DNA of 64,000 bases from Eucommia ulmoides (taxonomy: Eukaryota; Streptophyta; Magnoliopsida; Garryales; Eucommiaceae), in NCBI GenBank assembly GCA_016647705.1, contig CM028335.1:13475905-13539904 (forward strand), written 5' to 3'. This document shows, one piece after another, positions 1 through 11,858 of the stretch (positions within the stretch are counted from its first letter, which is position 1; each line of letters starts with the position of its first letter). Under the pieces are notes generated by a model. That model ran no database searches and was not told the origin of the DNA. It worked only from the letters and a program-made list of their open reading frames with translations. Both the position numbers and the translations under genes were made by a program.

Positions 1-1550
1 ATCACATATATCTCTTTATCTCTAGAAAGAATTCTCCCTAGAATCAACCGAAATCTAAACCCAAACCCATGATAAGACTCGGGTTCGCAATCCAAAATGG
101 AATATAAAAGTGGTTTAAGTTTTTTTCATTAACCAATGTGGGATTACTCATTTTACATAATTCAATTAACTTTATGGGACCACTTTGAAAGATAATTTCT
201 CATTTATATCTTAATGATTTTTGGCAAATTAATATTTCACGTTCTTTTTCTCACTAAGAATAATGTATTGATGTATAACAATATGTTAACCAATGATTAG
301 ATCACATAAATAATTAGACTTATAAAAGTCTAAAATAATTTATCTAACAAGTCTATGGTCAATAGGTAGATTTTATGGAATAAAATTTGATTTTGTGACT
401 GTTGGGAGAATATGTAAAATAAGTCATTAAATATCACAAAATTCCCACCAATTATTAAGAAAGATAGAGAGAAAAATAATTGAAAAACTTTTGAGAAAAA
501 CTCTCCTTAAGATTCATCTTTAAGATTCAAAAATTTGTGATAAAGAGAAAGAGATTTTTTGAAGAAACACTATGCTAAAATTAATATCATTAACATTATA
601 GAATAGGTATATAGTAGGTATAAAAATAGTATAATTAAAACGATATTGTTCAAGTTTTATTATTAAAATTATATCGTGAAGATAGATATAAAAATTATAT
701 TTTTAAAATTGATTATAAAATTTCTAAAAACAAAATTATTTTGTTAGGTATAATTTCACATTTTTTGTTATTAAAATTTAATGGATTTTAAAATTCTATG
801 TACAAATACTTGTCAATCCAAATAAGAAAATTATGAAATTACACAATCAAATTCTTCATCTAAAATGGTTATCCAACAAGGAATCTGTAAATGATTGGAT
901 TTTAAAATCTAAAATTTTGAAGTCCAATCATTTATAAATTCTAGAAATTTATCAAATCGCTTACCCAATCACAACCTAAGAAAACTCATGTTGTTCTTTT
1001 TATTTTAAATTTTTGAAAAGTATTTTGGAAGTACAAAATAAACATATATATATATATATATTTTATATTTTTGATAAAAAATATTCTAAAAAGGTTATGA
1101 AGTGATGTTTTAATTATTGGTAATTCATTATGGGCACAAAGAGTTGTGTTCTATCCCATGAAATGGGATTTGAATTGAAATTGCAATTTTATGAAATTAG
1201 AATTCTAGGAGTTATAATTTCATGATATTATAAGGCTATTATTTTGTAGTATATTATAATACAATTATAATTTTAATTATTAATTGAATTATTTATTTTC
1301 ATTCTAATATAGCAAACATCACTTTTTACTAGAAAATATAGCAAAAGTTATATATTTTAAATATGTTTAGAAGAAAAAAAATATTTGACATATTTTCTTT
1401 ATCAATTACTTTCTACACTAAATCTTAGGTAATACGTTAATGTGTTATACCCTAAAAATAAAAGAAAAGTTTCTTTCATTGTTTAATATTAGATAGAGAA
1501 CATTTCATCTCTGTCATTGAAAGGAGGGTGATGTTCTAGAATAATTAACG
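1..1550. other. AT-rich flank with no recognisable gene
   Basis: Very AT-rich DNA with short homopolymer runs and a small TA repeat near 1043-1061. A short imperfect inverted repeat with AAATGATTGG and its complement lies at about 885-935. I see no coding frame, LTR or RNA gene. The 5' LTR expected for the Tat element starting near 1555 was not found here, so that element either lost it or was joined to this DNA by a rearrangement. Confidence 0.5.
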
Positions 1551-1570
1551 TTAAACCAGACCAAAACTCG

Positions 1571-2830
1571 GTGAATTATCTGACCCCTATGCCAATAAAC
1601 CATCCGCCTCGCAACCACGAGTTTGTAGGACTGGAGAAGGCCCCTCTGATAGCACCAAGATCCCCACCTCCTACACTACACAGACATATAGCCAGGAACT
1701 TATTGACATCCCCCGACGGTCAAGCTCCCTATCGGCCAGCCAGGTCTAATCCTAGGGGACGGGGTGAACGAGAAATCAACTCCTACTTGTCTTGCTCTTA
1801 TCACACTATGGCCCGAGCTGCAGGCAGTTATATATGGGTAGAGCCTTGAGCAGGAGAAACTGTGGAGCACCGCCTGACTGACATGGAAGTCAGCCTCTAG
1901 AAGGTGAATAGAGGCCAGGCAGGATAAGGCATTGTTTAGGAAAAAGTAGTGCCGAGATGTTTTGCTCGCCCCCAGATGAGTCCATATGATAGGACATTAG
2001 ATTTGGTCAACCACTTGGCCATGTTCAAGTCTCATATGGACATGCAAGTGGATTTTGGGCCTTGCGATGGAAAGCCTTTCCCATTACCCTTACAGGGGCA
2101 GCAAAGGCTTGAGGCCAACATCCATCTATACATTCCGGGAGCTCGAGCAGTTGTTTCTAGCCCGTTTTAGTCACTCCTGGTAGAGACCAAAGACTATGGA
2201 CCATGTCTTTACTTTCCAGTAGAAGCTGGGTGAATCCTTAGAAGATTACGTTGAACATTTCAACCGAGAAGCCAACATGTGGGACGAGCTCCTTGAGGGT
2301 ATGGCACGGAACACCTTTGTTGATGGGCTCCTACACCAGAGGTTGTCCTATGATTTTTGTTAGAATCCTGGACCCCACTCTCGATCAAGCCTTGGATCAT
2401 AGGACCAGGTTTTACAATGCTGACCTCCTTGCTACTACTAAAAGAGATAGGGAAGATACAAAAAAGTAGAAGGAACCGAGAAATAAGGTTCCAAATTCGG
2501 CCTAAGGCTCGAGAAGATTACAAGCTGAAGGAAGATTGGGACCCCTACCTGGGGATAAGAGACCACTTTTTCCCCCAAGACATCGCCAACAAGGGTTCAC
2601 TCTACTTACGGCCTCGGTGGCCACCATTTTCGTAGAAAACTCAGAGCGTAATTTCTTCTCTCCTCCTCTGCCCCTGAGAGGAAAACTATCCAAGAGGTCG
2701 ATAACCAAGTACTATGATTTCCACCGAGACTAGGGCTACTCCACAAAAAACTGCTTCCAGCTCCAGCAGGAGATTGAAACTCTCATTCAAAGAGGCTATC
2801 TTGGGAACTATGTATGGATAGAAAATTAGG
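1571..2830 (+). pseudogene. Tat element gag region (fossil)
   Basis: Broken reading frames carry the landscape of plant Tat-type gag: a Pro/Arg-rich N-terminal part, a segment resembling the retrotransposon gag family (drkt-like helices around 1950-2480, including the residues DHRTRFYNADLL), then a basic linker and a final piece around 2700-2830 (YYDFHRD followed by CFQLQQEI) that resembles the CCHC-like spacer of Tat gag. It precedes the protease-like segment in the order expected for gag-pol. Gag would form the intracellular particle. The region is heavily decayed and is called mainly from its position and short motifs. Confidence 0.6.
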
Positions 2831-2837
2831 AGCACCT

Positions 2838-2912
2838 TGATGAACTTCATCCACTAAGTTATGAACTTCATAACTTCATAACTTAGTGGGGAACTTCATA
2901 ACTTCATAACCG
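2838..2912. repeat. Short fold-back minisatellite
   Basis: A run of AACTTCATAAC-type units. CCACTAAGTTATGAA at 2851-2865 is followed by its exact reverse complement at 2875-2889. A further copy, CCACTAAGTTATGAAGTTCC, lies at 3485-3504. It sits within the gag-protease spacer of the Tat element and has no coding look. Confidence 0.6.
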
Positions 2913-3039
2913 TCCACAACCCCGGAGGGCCGAGGTCGGGGACAATCAATAGCGCGTGGATGGCAAGATTAACTTCATCCATGGTGGATTAAGTTTTGGA
3001 GGGCAAACGCCATCCTATAGGAAGAGGCACGAGTGGAAG

Positions 3040-3480
3040 GCCAACATGAAAGATGACGAGGATATATACAAGGTGAGCGCAGTTGATGCTGTCTCGCGCA
3101 ACATCATCTTTTCAGCGAAGCCGACCTTCGAGGAGTGTATATGCCCCACGATGACGTCTTGGTCATCATGACACTGGTTAATCATTACAGGATGGGGCGC
3201 ATCTTGGTCGACAGAGGAAGCTTGATCGACATCATCTTCAAACAGGCCTTTAACAAGCAGAAGACCGAGGCTGGCACCCTGCAATCTACTAAATCTCCCT
3301 TAATCGATTTTCGGAGAGATGTGGTCAACTCCCTCGGATGGGTATCTTTGCCTTTTATGGTCAGGAAAAATCTAAGGTCATCAATGGTATGAACCAAGTT
3401 CGTAATAGTGGATAGGTCGTCACCCTACAACGATATTATGGGCCGACTGACCGTTTCAGGCTTCAAGGCCGTTTGCTTTT
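3040..3480 (+). pseudogene. Tat element protease region (fossil)
   Basis: The residues PHDDVLVIMTLVNHYRMGRI followed by LVDRGSLIDIIF match the plant gypsy pattern 'PHDDALV...RRxLVDxGSSADIL'. This is the retropepsin-like domain of Tat/Athila-type pol, whose LVD-GS motif carries the catalytic Asp. The domain lies between gag and RT. Downstream text near 3300-3480 still resembles the second half of this domain (a HPTS-like 'SPYNDIMGRLT' segment). Broken; assignment from motif and position. Confidence 0.7.
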
Positions 3481-3789
3481 TGTACCACTAAGTTATGAAG
3501 TTCCCCACTGATCAAAGGATAGGAAAAGTCAGGGGTGACCAAGAAGCGTCACGAGCTTGTGACCGGAGGGCACTGGAGTAGAAGAAATAGTAACCAATGG
3601 CGAGGCCTAAACTCCAAAGGTTTGAGCTAGTAACTCCTAAGCTCATGACCCTGGATGCTATAGCAATTTTGGTACCGATTGACGACCCCAGGGATAATGA
3701 GCTGGGCCCCCGCCCATATGAAAATTTGGTTGAAGTGTCAATTCACACAACTCTTAACAAAAAAATGGTAAGAGTAGGAGCCAAGCTCA

Positions 3790-3900
3790 CCTCCAGAACA
3801 ACGGGCTGAGCTCACCAAGTTGCTACGAAAAAATGTTTATGTGTTCGCCTGGTCTCATGATGAGCTGCCAACAATTTATCTAAGAATGGCCATGCACAGG
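3790..3900 (+). pseudogene. Tat element RT start, up to the Tekay insertion (fossil)
   Basis: Residues like PPEQRAELTKLLRKNVYVFAWS match the connector ahead of RT in plant gypsy pol ('LxxLLxxNxDVFAWS'). The sequence is split at 3900 by the LTR of the inserted chromovirus; the same pol resumes at 13047 on the far side. The 5 bp ACAGG are present on both sides (3896-3900 and 13047-13051) as the target duplication. Confidence 0.75.
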
Positions 3901-6109
3901 TGTCACACCCCACCCTGGACACCCGTCACCGTGGGGCAGGCGTGACGTCGACACGACCTCATCTTAACGTCAAACCCACTAGTAATGACAAAGTGCATAC
4001 AAAAAATATACAACCACAAATTCTGACCATATACAACACCTCTAACTGGGGACACACACGTCCCTGAATTATAATAACAACAATGAAACTCTCACAGGTT
4101 CGCCTCAGACAACTCTTCCCAAGATATTTCCATACTACACTATCGCCGGACTCTACCTAGTGCCAGTAGGGGACCGACTCCTAGCTATTGTACCTGTGAG
4201 TGTACTGCTTTCTTAGTAAAACATTTTCAAAAATAATAATACATTCTAAATATTACCATAATTAAAATATGGATCAAACATAAGTATATAAACACCACAT
4301 AGCTCGTAAAATCTCCAGTATATAAGTAGTGAAAATAAAACTACATAATTAAATTCTATTCAAATCCAACTAATATAAAAATCATACTAATCTCTATGAT
4401 AATAAATATCAAATCAACCCATATACGTAAAACACCACATCTCAAGCACACATCTTAAACACAATTTTAAGCACACAACTCAAACACACACCTCACACAC
4501 ACATCTCAAACACACACACTGGCCAACCCTAGTGATCGTTTTAACCTCACGATCGGGAGTTTACAACGGTACCGTACCATCCGTAGGATATACCTTCCTA
4601 CGAGCACCCATCACTCCGCCGAAGTGGATAATCACTGCGCAGTATAAACGTCTAACATCACTCTGCCGAAGCCGATAAATATCACTCCGTCGAAGCGGAT
4701 AACATCACTCCGCCGAAGCGAATAAATACTATGGCATCGTCAAATCAATAACATCGTCAAATTAATACCATCACTATGCCAAAGCAGTTAAATACTATAG
4801 CATCGTCAAATCAATAACATTGCCAAATTACGAGTCAATAACATCATCTAATCAACAACATCATCAAATTACTAATACCATCATCAAATCACAATGTAAT
4901 GATATTGTCTAATCAATATTGTCAAATCACACATCTACATCTCTTTTCCAAAACTGACTTTTTCACTCTTTATTTTTAGAAAACCAGACATGTTTAGAAA
5001 AACAGATATTTTCCACTCTCTTTTAAAACCCCCAAATCCAACGAAAAACTATTTTCACATTCCTTTCGAAAACCATCGTAATCTCACGAAAATCTATTTT
5101 ACCAACTCACCAAAACCTGTTTGATCTATATCGTCTATAAAATCATCTAGTCTCAGGAAGGCCATTTTATACGCATATATATATGAAAATAATTTGTCAA
5201 GAAGACAGTGCACTCACCTGGTTATTCGCTCCGCAAAACTTTTACTGACGACACTCTACCGAGACTCCTGTGCCTGCGAACCTGTTCCAAATCCTCCGTC
5301 GGCCACGAGATGGATTTTTTTGAATTTTATTGGGGTTGTTTATGTAAATTTTTTTTTTTTGTTTTCTTTTCCCTGTTTTTGCTTCAGTTTGCATTCCCAT
5401 CGCCGCCTACACCAGCTCCGATCATGCCACCGGACTGACGACCACTGCCGACGACGACACACGTACACAGCGGCCCACCGTCGACGTACCCAACTCACAC
5501 CACCGCCACCGCCACCGCCACCGCTGTTGATCGACAACCGACTGAACCCACACACATACACACACTAGAATAGATGGATGAACACACACACTTGTTGTCC
5601 GACCAGACGATACCCACATGCACATGACGCTGTCGAACTGGACAGAACACATACCCACGCAACTTTATCTGAACCCTACACACACATACAGAGCAGCACA
5701 TGCCCCCACACACATACCTGTTTTAAACACACACCCAGAAACAGAAAAAAGAAACAGAGAACACACATAACCTACCGTCGGACAAGACAAATGAATGGCA
5801 CACACACATATCTCGCCAAACAGGATAATGATCAGCACCGAAACACACATCACGCTGAAGAACCCATCATCACCAGCGATCACGAACATCCGACGACCCC
5901 CCTCTTCCAGTTCTCTCTCTTTCTAGATTTTCTAAATCTTTTCTTCTTCTTCGAGATTTTGGTAGTCATTATATGCATGAACAAATATTTATATGCATGT
6001 AATTAGTAGTCTAAGTATTGAGCTCCTCCTGCCACGTCGCTTGCTCCTCTCTCTCCTTTTGGCCGGCTGTGCTCACGATCACACATACATATGTGCACAC
6101 ACAGACACA

Positions 6110-6165
<56 letters not shown>

Positions 6166-6461
6166 ATTAAAATAATTTTTTGTTAAATTACTCTTTCCTC
6201 CCCCTAATTTCTTAAAATCTTCATTTTCATCCAAGTCCACTTTTATGAATTTCTTAAATTGCAATTCCACCCCTAAAAGTTTTAACTAAAAGTTAAATGT
6301 CAATTTACCTCCCAAAGTTTGGATTTAATGTTTTCTAAATTTGCGAATTGACTCCTACATTTTTAATTTGAATTTTTAATTGACCAAATTCCACCCCAAA
6401 TTTTCCCAGTTACTCTAAAGTGCAACTAAAATGACGTACGTGCTACGATTGAGGTCTTACA
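3901..6461 (-). repeat. 3' LTR of the Tekay-type chromovirus
   Basis: 2561 bp, matching 10556-13046 along its whole length. Read on the minus strand it starts TGTAAGACC and ends GGGTGTGACA. A TATA-like TATAAAATGG lies on the minus strand at 5162-5171. The LTR contains two short-period minisatellites near 4600-4860 (units around ATCACTCCGCCGAAGCGG and around GTCAAATCAATAACATC), a CA-rich stretch at 5530-5780 and a long pure CA tract at 6111-6159 that is short in the other LTR. Confidence 0.88.
6111..6159. repeat. (AC)n microsatellite in the 3' LTR
   Basis: About 24 uninterrupted AC units. The matching site in the 5' LTR (about 12728-12740) has only a few units, so this tract changed length after the element inserted, when both LTRs were identical. 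Confidence 0.9.
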
Positions 6462-6489
6462 ACTCTTCCATCCTAAAAGAAATTTTCTC

Positions 6490-7970
6490 TCGAAATTTTA
6501 TTACCTTAGTCGAATAAATGCGGGTATCTGTTCCTCATCTCGTCTTCTCGCTCTCATGTTGCATCTTCTACCGCATGATTGCGCCATAACACCTTGACTA
6601 ATAGAATCGTTTTCGTCTGCAACACCTAGTCCTTACGGCTTAGAATTTGAATTGGCTCCTCAACGTGTGTCAAATGTTCTTCCAGCTCGATGGGCTGCGA
6701 AGTCAACATATGCGAAAGGTCTGGTACATATTTTTGGAACATTGTTACATGGAAAACGTCGCGTAATCGAGACAACTCTTGCAGTAAGGCAAGTCTATAA
6801 GCCATTGTGCCAACCAGATCTAAAATTCCATATGGTCCGATGTACCTTGGACTTAACTTCATTTTCTACCCGACCCTCATTATGCCTTTCCATAGAGAAA
6901 TATGCAAAAACACATGATCTCCCATCTTGAACTCCAACTCCCGCCGACGCTTGTCTGTATAACTCTTTTGTCGACTTCGAGAGAATATTAATTTTTTTCT
7001 CGAATCACCTTCACTTTGTCTACTGTCATATGACTATATCCAACTTCAATAATTTCCATTCACTCACCTCAGTCCAACAGACTGGGTTCTGTATCTCCTA
7101 CCATACAACGCTTCATACGGGGCCATCTCGATTGTTGAATGGTAGCTGTTGTTGTAGGCAAATTCCATCAACGACAAATGATCATCCCAACTGCCAAGAA
7201 ATTCCAGAATAGCTCCTCTTAACATATCCTCCAACATTTAAATCGTATGCTCTGATTAACCGTCTGTTTGAGGATGAAAAACGGTGCTATATTTGAGTTT
7301 GGTACCTAAAGCAGTCTGGAGACTCGGCCAGAACCTCGAAGTAAATATCGGATCTCTATCCAACACTATAGAAACCGGTGCGCCATGTAACCTAACAATC
7401 TCATCGATATACAATTGGGCATACTTTTCAAGAGAATATGTCGTCTTTACGGTCAGAAAATTAGCGGACTTGGTAAGCCTATCAACGATTACCCAGATGG
7501 AATTATGCCCCTTTTGAGTACGAGGTAATCCCGAAATAAAATCCATTGTGATGTGCTCCCATTTCCACTCTAGAATAGGTAGAGGTAGCAACAACCCACT
7601 TGGACGTTGATGCTCAATCTTTACTTGCTAACAAGTAAGACACCTGGCAACAAACTCCACTATTTTTTTTTTGCTTTATTCCAATCCACCGATAATGCTC
7701 ACGCGAATCCTGATACATTTTGGTACCACCTGGATTCATCGCGTATGCTGAGCTATACGCTTCTTCCAAAATATCGTTCTTCAAACTGGTGTCGTTAGAC
7801 ATACACAATCTATTTCCTATCATCAACACCTTATCGCTCTTCCAGACATGAAAATTCGCTTTGTGACTACTTCTTATTTCACCTCGAATCTTCTCCAATT
7901 GAATGTCTGACTTCTGAGCTTCGATAATACGATCAATCAACGTCGGCCTCAAAGTCAAAGCCTCAAGCAA
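6490..7970 (-). pseudogene. Chromovirus integrase and chromodomain (fossil)
   Basis: Minus-strand frames show the integrase in order. The zinc-binding region resembles the plant 'EEAHSSxYAMHPGGTKMYxDLR' motif (about 7614-7970). The catalytic core follows (about 7256-7594: [14 protein letters not shown], then [13 protein letters not shown], ending FHPQTDG). The C-terminal GPF-like part comes next (LSPRYIGPYGI, about 6626-6862). Past it lie residues like LVKVLWRNHAVEDAT (about 6500-6610), the chromodomain core that guides chromovirus integration to heterochromatin. The family uses DNA strand transfer by a DDE core. Several breaks are present. Confidence 0.85.
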
Positions 7971-8162
7971 TACAGCCGTTTGACCAACCGCTAACTGAAC
8001 TCACAACAATCTTAAATCGGTATACAGATTAGTATGAACGAATCTTATGTGCACGATCGAACCCGCCGATTTCTGACTCAACGTATCCGCTACAACATTA
8101 GCTTTTCTCGGGTGATAGTGGATATTGGAATCATAGTTTTTAATCATCTCTTTCTAACGTAT

Positions 8163-9750
8163 CTACCTCAAATTTAATTCCTTCTGAGTGAACAAATATT
8201 TCAAACTTTGGTGGTCGGTGTAGATTTCACACGTCTCGCCATACAAGTAGTGTCTCCAAATCTTTAAGGCAATTATAATCGCCGCCAGCTCCAGATCATA
8301 CGTAGGGGAATTTTGCTCATGATTCTTCAGTTGTCGAGATGCGTATGTAATTACATGACTATGCTGCATCAGAACATATCCTTGCCCTTGGTGAGACGCA
8401 TCACTATAAATCACAAAATCACCTCTTCCATCGGAAGGGATAGTATTGGTGCCGATATCAATGTACTCTTCAAATCCTAGAAACTCTATTTGCATTTGTC
8501 AGTCCACTCAAATTTGGATTCCTTGCGGTTAAATGAGTCAACGGGGCAGTTATAACAGAAAATCCTTGCACAACCCGTTGAGATTAACCCGCCAATCCTA
8601 AAAAGTTTTGAATTTCAGTCACATTTTTTGGTCTTTCTCACTGAACAACAGCTTCAACTTCCTTTGGGTTCACCTGAATACCGTTTCCTAAAATAATATA
8701 CCCCAAAAATAGTACATAATCTAATCAAAATTCGCATTTACTGTACTTCGCATATAGCCTCTTCTCCCGTTACATATGCAATATAATTCGAAGATGTTCT
8801 GCATGCTCGTCTCTACTTTGGGAATAGATCAATATATTGTCAATGAATATGATAATAAATTGATCCAGATAAAGTTGGAAGACCCAATTCATCAAGTCCA
8901 TGAAGGCAGCAGGAGCATTTGTCAATCTAAAAGGCATAACCAAGAATTCGTAGTGTCTATATCTCGTACGGAACACCATTTTCGCCACATCACTGTCTCT
9001 GACTTTCAATTGGTGATACCCCAATCGAAGATCTATCTTGGAAAACACTTTAGCCTTCTAGAGATAGTTAACAAGTCATCAATCCTAAGTAACGGATATT
9101 TATTACAGAAGGTTACCCTATTCAGCTGCCGGTAGTCGATATACATTCTCAACGTGCCATCCTTCTTTTTCACGAACAAATTGGGGCTACCCTTGGGAAA
9201 ACGTTAGGTTTGATAAGTCTATGATCTAATAAATCTTACAATGAAATCTTGTAACTGCACTTTCAATTCTTTCAGCTCAGTAGGCGCCATACGATAAATG
9301 ATAATCGATATTGGAGTAGTTCCTGGAAGCAACTTAATAATCACTTCCATCTCCCTATCTACTGGAAACCCGGGCCATTCTTCTGGAAAATACGTCGGGA
9401 AAATCTCTAACCACTGAAATATCCGTCGTCTGAACTTCTTTCTAGCTGGTCTCAATCACGTGCGCGAGGTATCCCTGACATCCTTTCTTCAATAATCTCC
9501 TGGCTTCTAAGGCTGAAATCAAACTGACAGGAGTGATAATTATGTCTCCCGAGAATACAAATTCCAGCTTGCCTGAGATTTGAAAGGTCACTTTCTTCTT
9601 AAAGCAATCCATCGTGGCATGACAGCCGAACAACAAATCCATATCCAGTATTACATCGAGATTGTAAATATTCAAGAGTAATAGATCTACCGACAATTTT
9701 CTACCACCAATACGAAGTGAACTATATTTATATGCACTAACTATTAACAC
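8163..9750 (-). pseudogene. Chromovirus protease, reverse transcriptase and RNase H (fossil)
   Basis: In minus order: a retropepsin-like region at about 9442-9750 (YNLDVILDMDLL followed by HATMDCFKKKVTF, as in plant chromoviruses); the RT thumb/finger start at about 9219-9455 (FPEEWPGFPVDREMEVII); the RT core at about 8770-9048 ([37 protein letters not shown] in place of the usual YxDD box); and RNase H at about 8163-8495 ([44 protein letters not shown]). Together these copy the RNA genome into DNA. The frames are fragmentary, so it cannot be active as it stands. Confidence 0.87.
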
Positions 9751-10538
9751 GGACTCATAGTTCTCGGCTACTTCCTACATATCTTTCTCTTATTAATTCA
9801 CGCTTCATTTGCCCATTTTGTATAACTTTTAAATCTGCTTGCCCGTCAACCTAAAACGTATTTCCAAAGTAAATCCTTTCTAGATTAGTCTACATCTTAT
9901 CTCTTCCATTTTTACTAGATCAGATTTAATTTTATATCGCCGAATGGTCGTCTCTTTCTGCTTTAACCATATGAACCTCCATCTCTAATAAAATCACGAG
10001 CACACCCACACATTTATAATAGAATCTGCATATCTTAAATAGTAGCGCAGTGTGTCGTGTAATTGCATAAATAAAGTGTTGTCTACCAAGTCAATTCAAG
10101 GAATAACTTAACATTGGACAAATTAAGTGTGCTTTGCCACACTGTTGGTTTAACAATAAAAATATTATGTACTACCGATAGGGAATCCCAATGTCAAATA
10201 CTACTAATAGAATTACTAATCAGTTATAATTTAATATTCCCAATTACTAGCACCCCCACAATCGCGATCCACCCATTACCACTACCAGCCACACTACCCG
10301 AACCACCAACTGGCAGTATCACAACTTTGTCGCACCCACTAATTACTAACAAGACAGATAACCATGCACAATGCCAACGTACCATATAATGCAATGCAAT
10401 AACTATCACTCACGTGCTTAACCCACTTATCGATACCCTATCTCATGGTCCGCCACTGACTAGACGCTTAGCACGTCCTCCTATCTCATGATCCCCTATT
10501 GACACAACTACTGGCAAGTCTACAGAACCTATAACCTA
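9751..10538. other. Non-coding internal stretch of the chromovirus, no domain recognised
   Basis: This lies between the protease region and the primer-binding site on the minus strand, where gag would be expected. I recognise no gag or zinc-knuckle motif on either strand. Base composition is like the flanking LTR leader. Confidence 0.5.
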
Positions 10539-10551
10539 GGCTCTAATACCA
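10539..10551 (-). other. Primer-binding site, initiator-Met tRNA type
   Basis: On the minus strand TGGTATTAGAGCC lies four bases inside the 5' LTR end. It matches the plant initiator-Met primer site TGGTATCAGAGCC at 12 of 13 positions. This fixes the element's orientation. Confidence 0.88.
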
Positions 10552-10555
10552 AAAT

Positions 10556-11789
10556 TGTCACACCCCACCCCGGACACCCGTCACCGTGGGGCCAGCGTGA
10601 CGTCGACACGACCTCATCTTAACGTCAAACCCACTAGTAATGACAAAGTGCATACAAAAAATATACAACCACAAATTCTGACCATATACAACACCTCTAA
10701 CTGGGGACACACACGTCCTTTAATTATAATAATAACAATGAAACTCTCACAGGTTCGCCTTAGACAGTTCTTCCCAAGATATTTTCATACTACACCATCA
10801 CCGAACTCTACCTAGTGCCAGTAAGGGACCGACTCCTAGCTATTGTACCTGCGAGTGTACTGTCTTCTTAGTAAAACATTTTCAAAAATAATAATACATT
10901 CTAAATATTACCACAATTAAATGTGGATCAAGCATAAGTATATAAACACCACATAGCTCGTAAAATCTCTAGTATATAAGCAGTAAAAATAAAGCGATTT
11001 AATTAAGTTACATTCAAATCCAACTAATATAAAAATCATACTAATCTCTATGATAATAAATATCAAATCAACCCATATACGTAAAACACCACATCTCAAG
11101 CATACATTTCAAACACTCTTTTAAGCACACAAATCAAACACACACCTCACACACACATCTCAAACACACACACTGGCCAGCCCTAGTGATTGTTTTAACC
11201 TCACGATCGGGAGTTTGTAGGATATGCCTTCCTACAAACACCCATCACTCCGTCGAAGCGGATAATCACTGCGTAGTATAAACGTCCAACATTACTCTGC
11301 CGAAGCAGATAAATATCACTCCGCTAAAGCGGATAACATCACTCCGCCGAAGCGGATAAATACTATGGCATCGTTAAATCAAATACTATCACTCTGTCGA
11401 AACAGATAAATACTATAGTATCGTAAATCAATAACATTGCCAAATTACGAGTCAATAACATCATCTAATCAACAACATCATCAAATTACTAATAGCATCA
11501 TCAAATCACAATATAATGATATCGTCTAATCAATATTGTCAAATCACACGTCCACCTCTCTTTTCCAAAACCGACTTTTTCACTCTTTATTTTTAAAAAA
11601 CCAGACATGTTTAGAAAAATATATATTTTCCACTCTCTTTTAAAACCCCCAAATCCAACGAAAAACCATTTTCACATTCCTTTCGAAAACCATCGTAATC
11701 TCACGAAAATCCATTTTACCAACTCACCCAAAACCTGTTTGATTCATATCGTCTATAAAATCATCTAGTCTCAGGAAGGCCATTTTATA

Positions 11790-11858
<69 letters not shown>

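Noticed and set aside
5194-6006. Open frames of up to 142 codons on both strands over the CA-rich part of the 3' LTR
   Set aside because: They are low-complexity His/Thr or Val/Cys-rich translations of CA/GT repeats in a non-coding LTR, and recur in the other LTR in different lengths.
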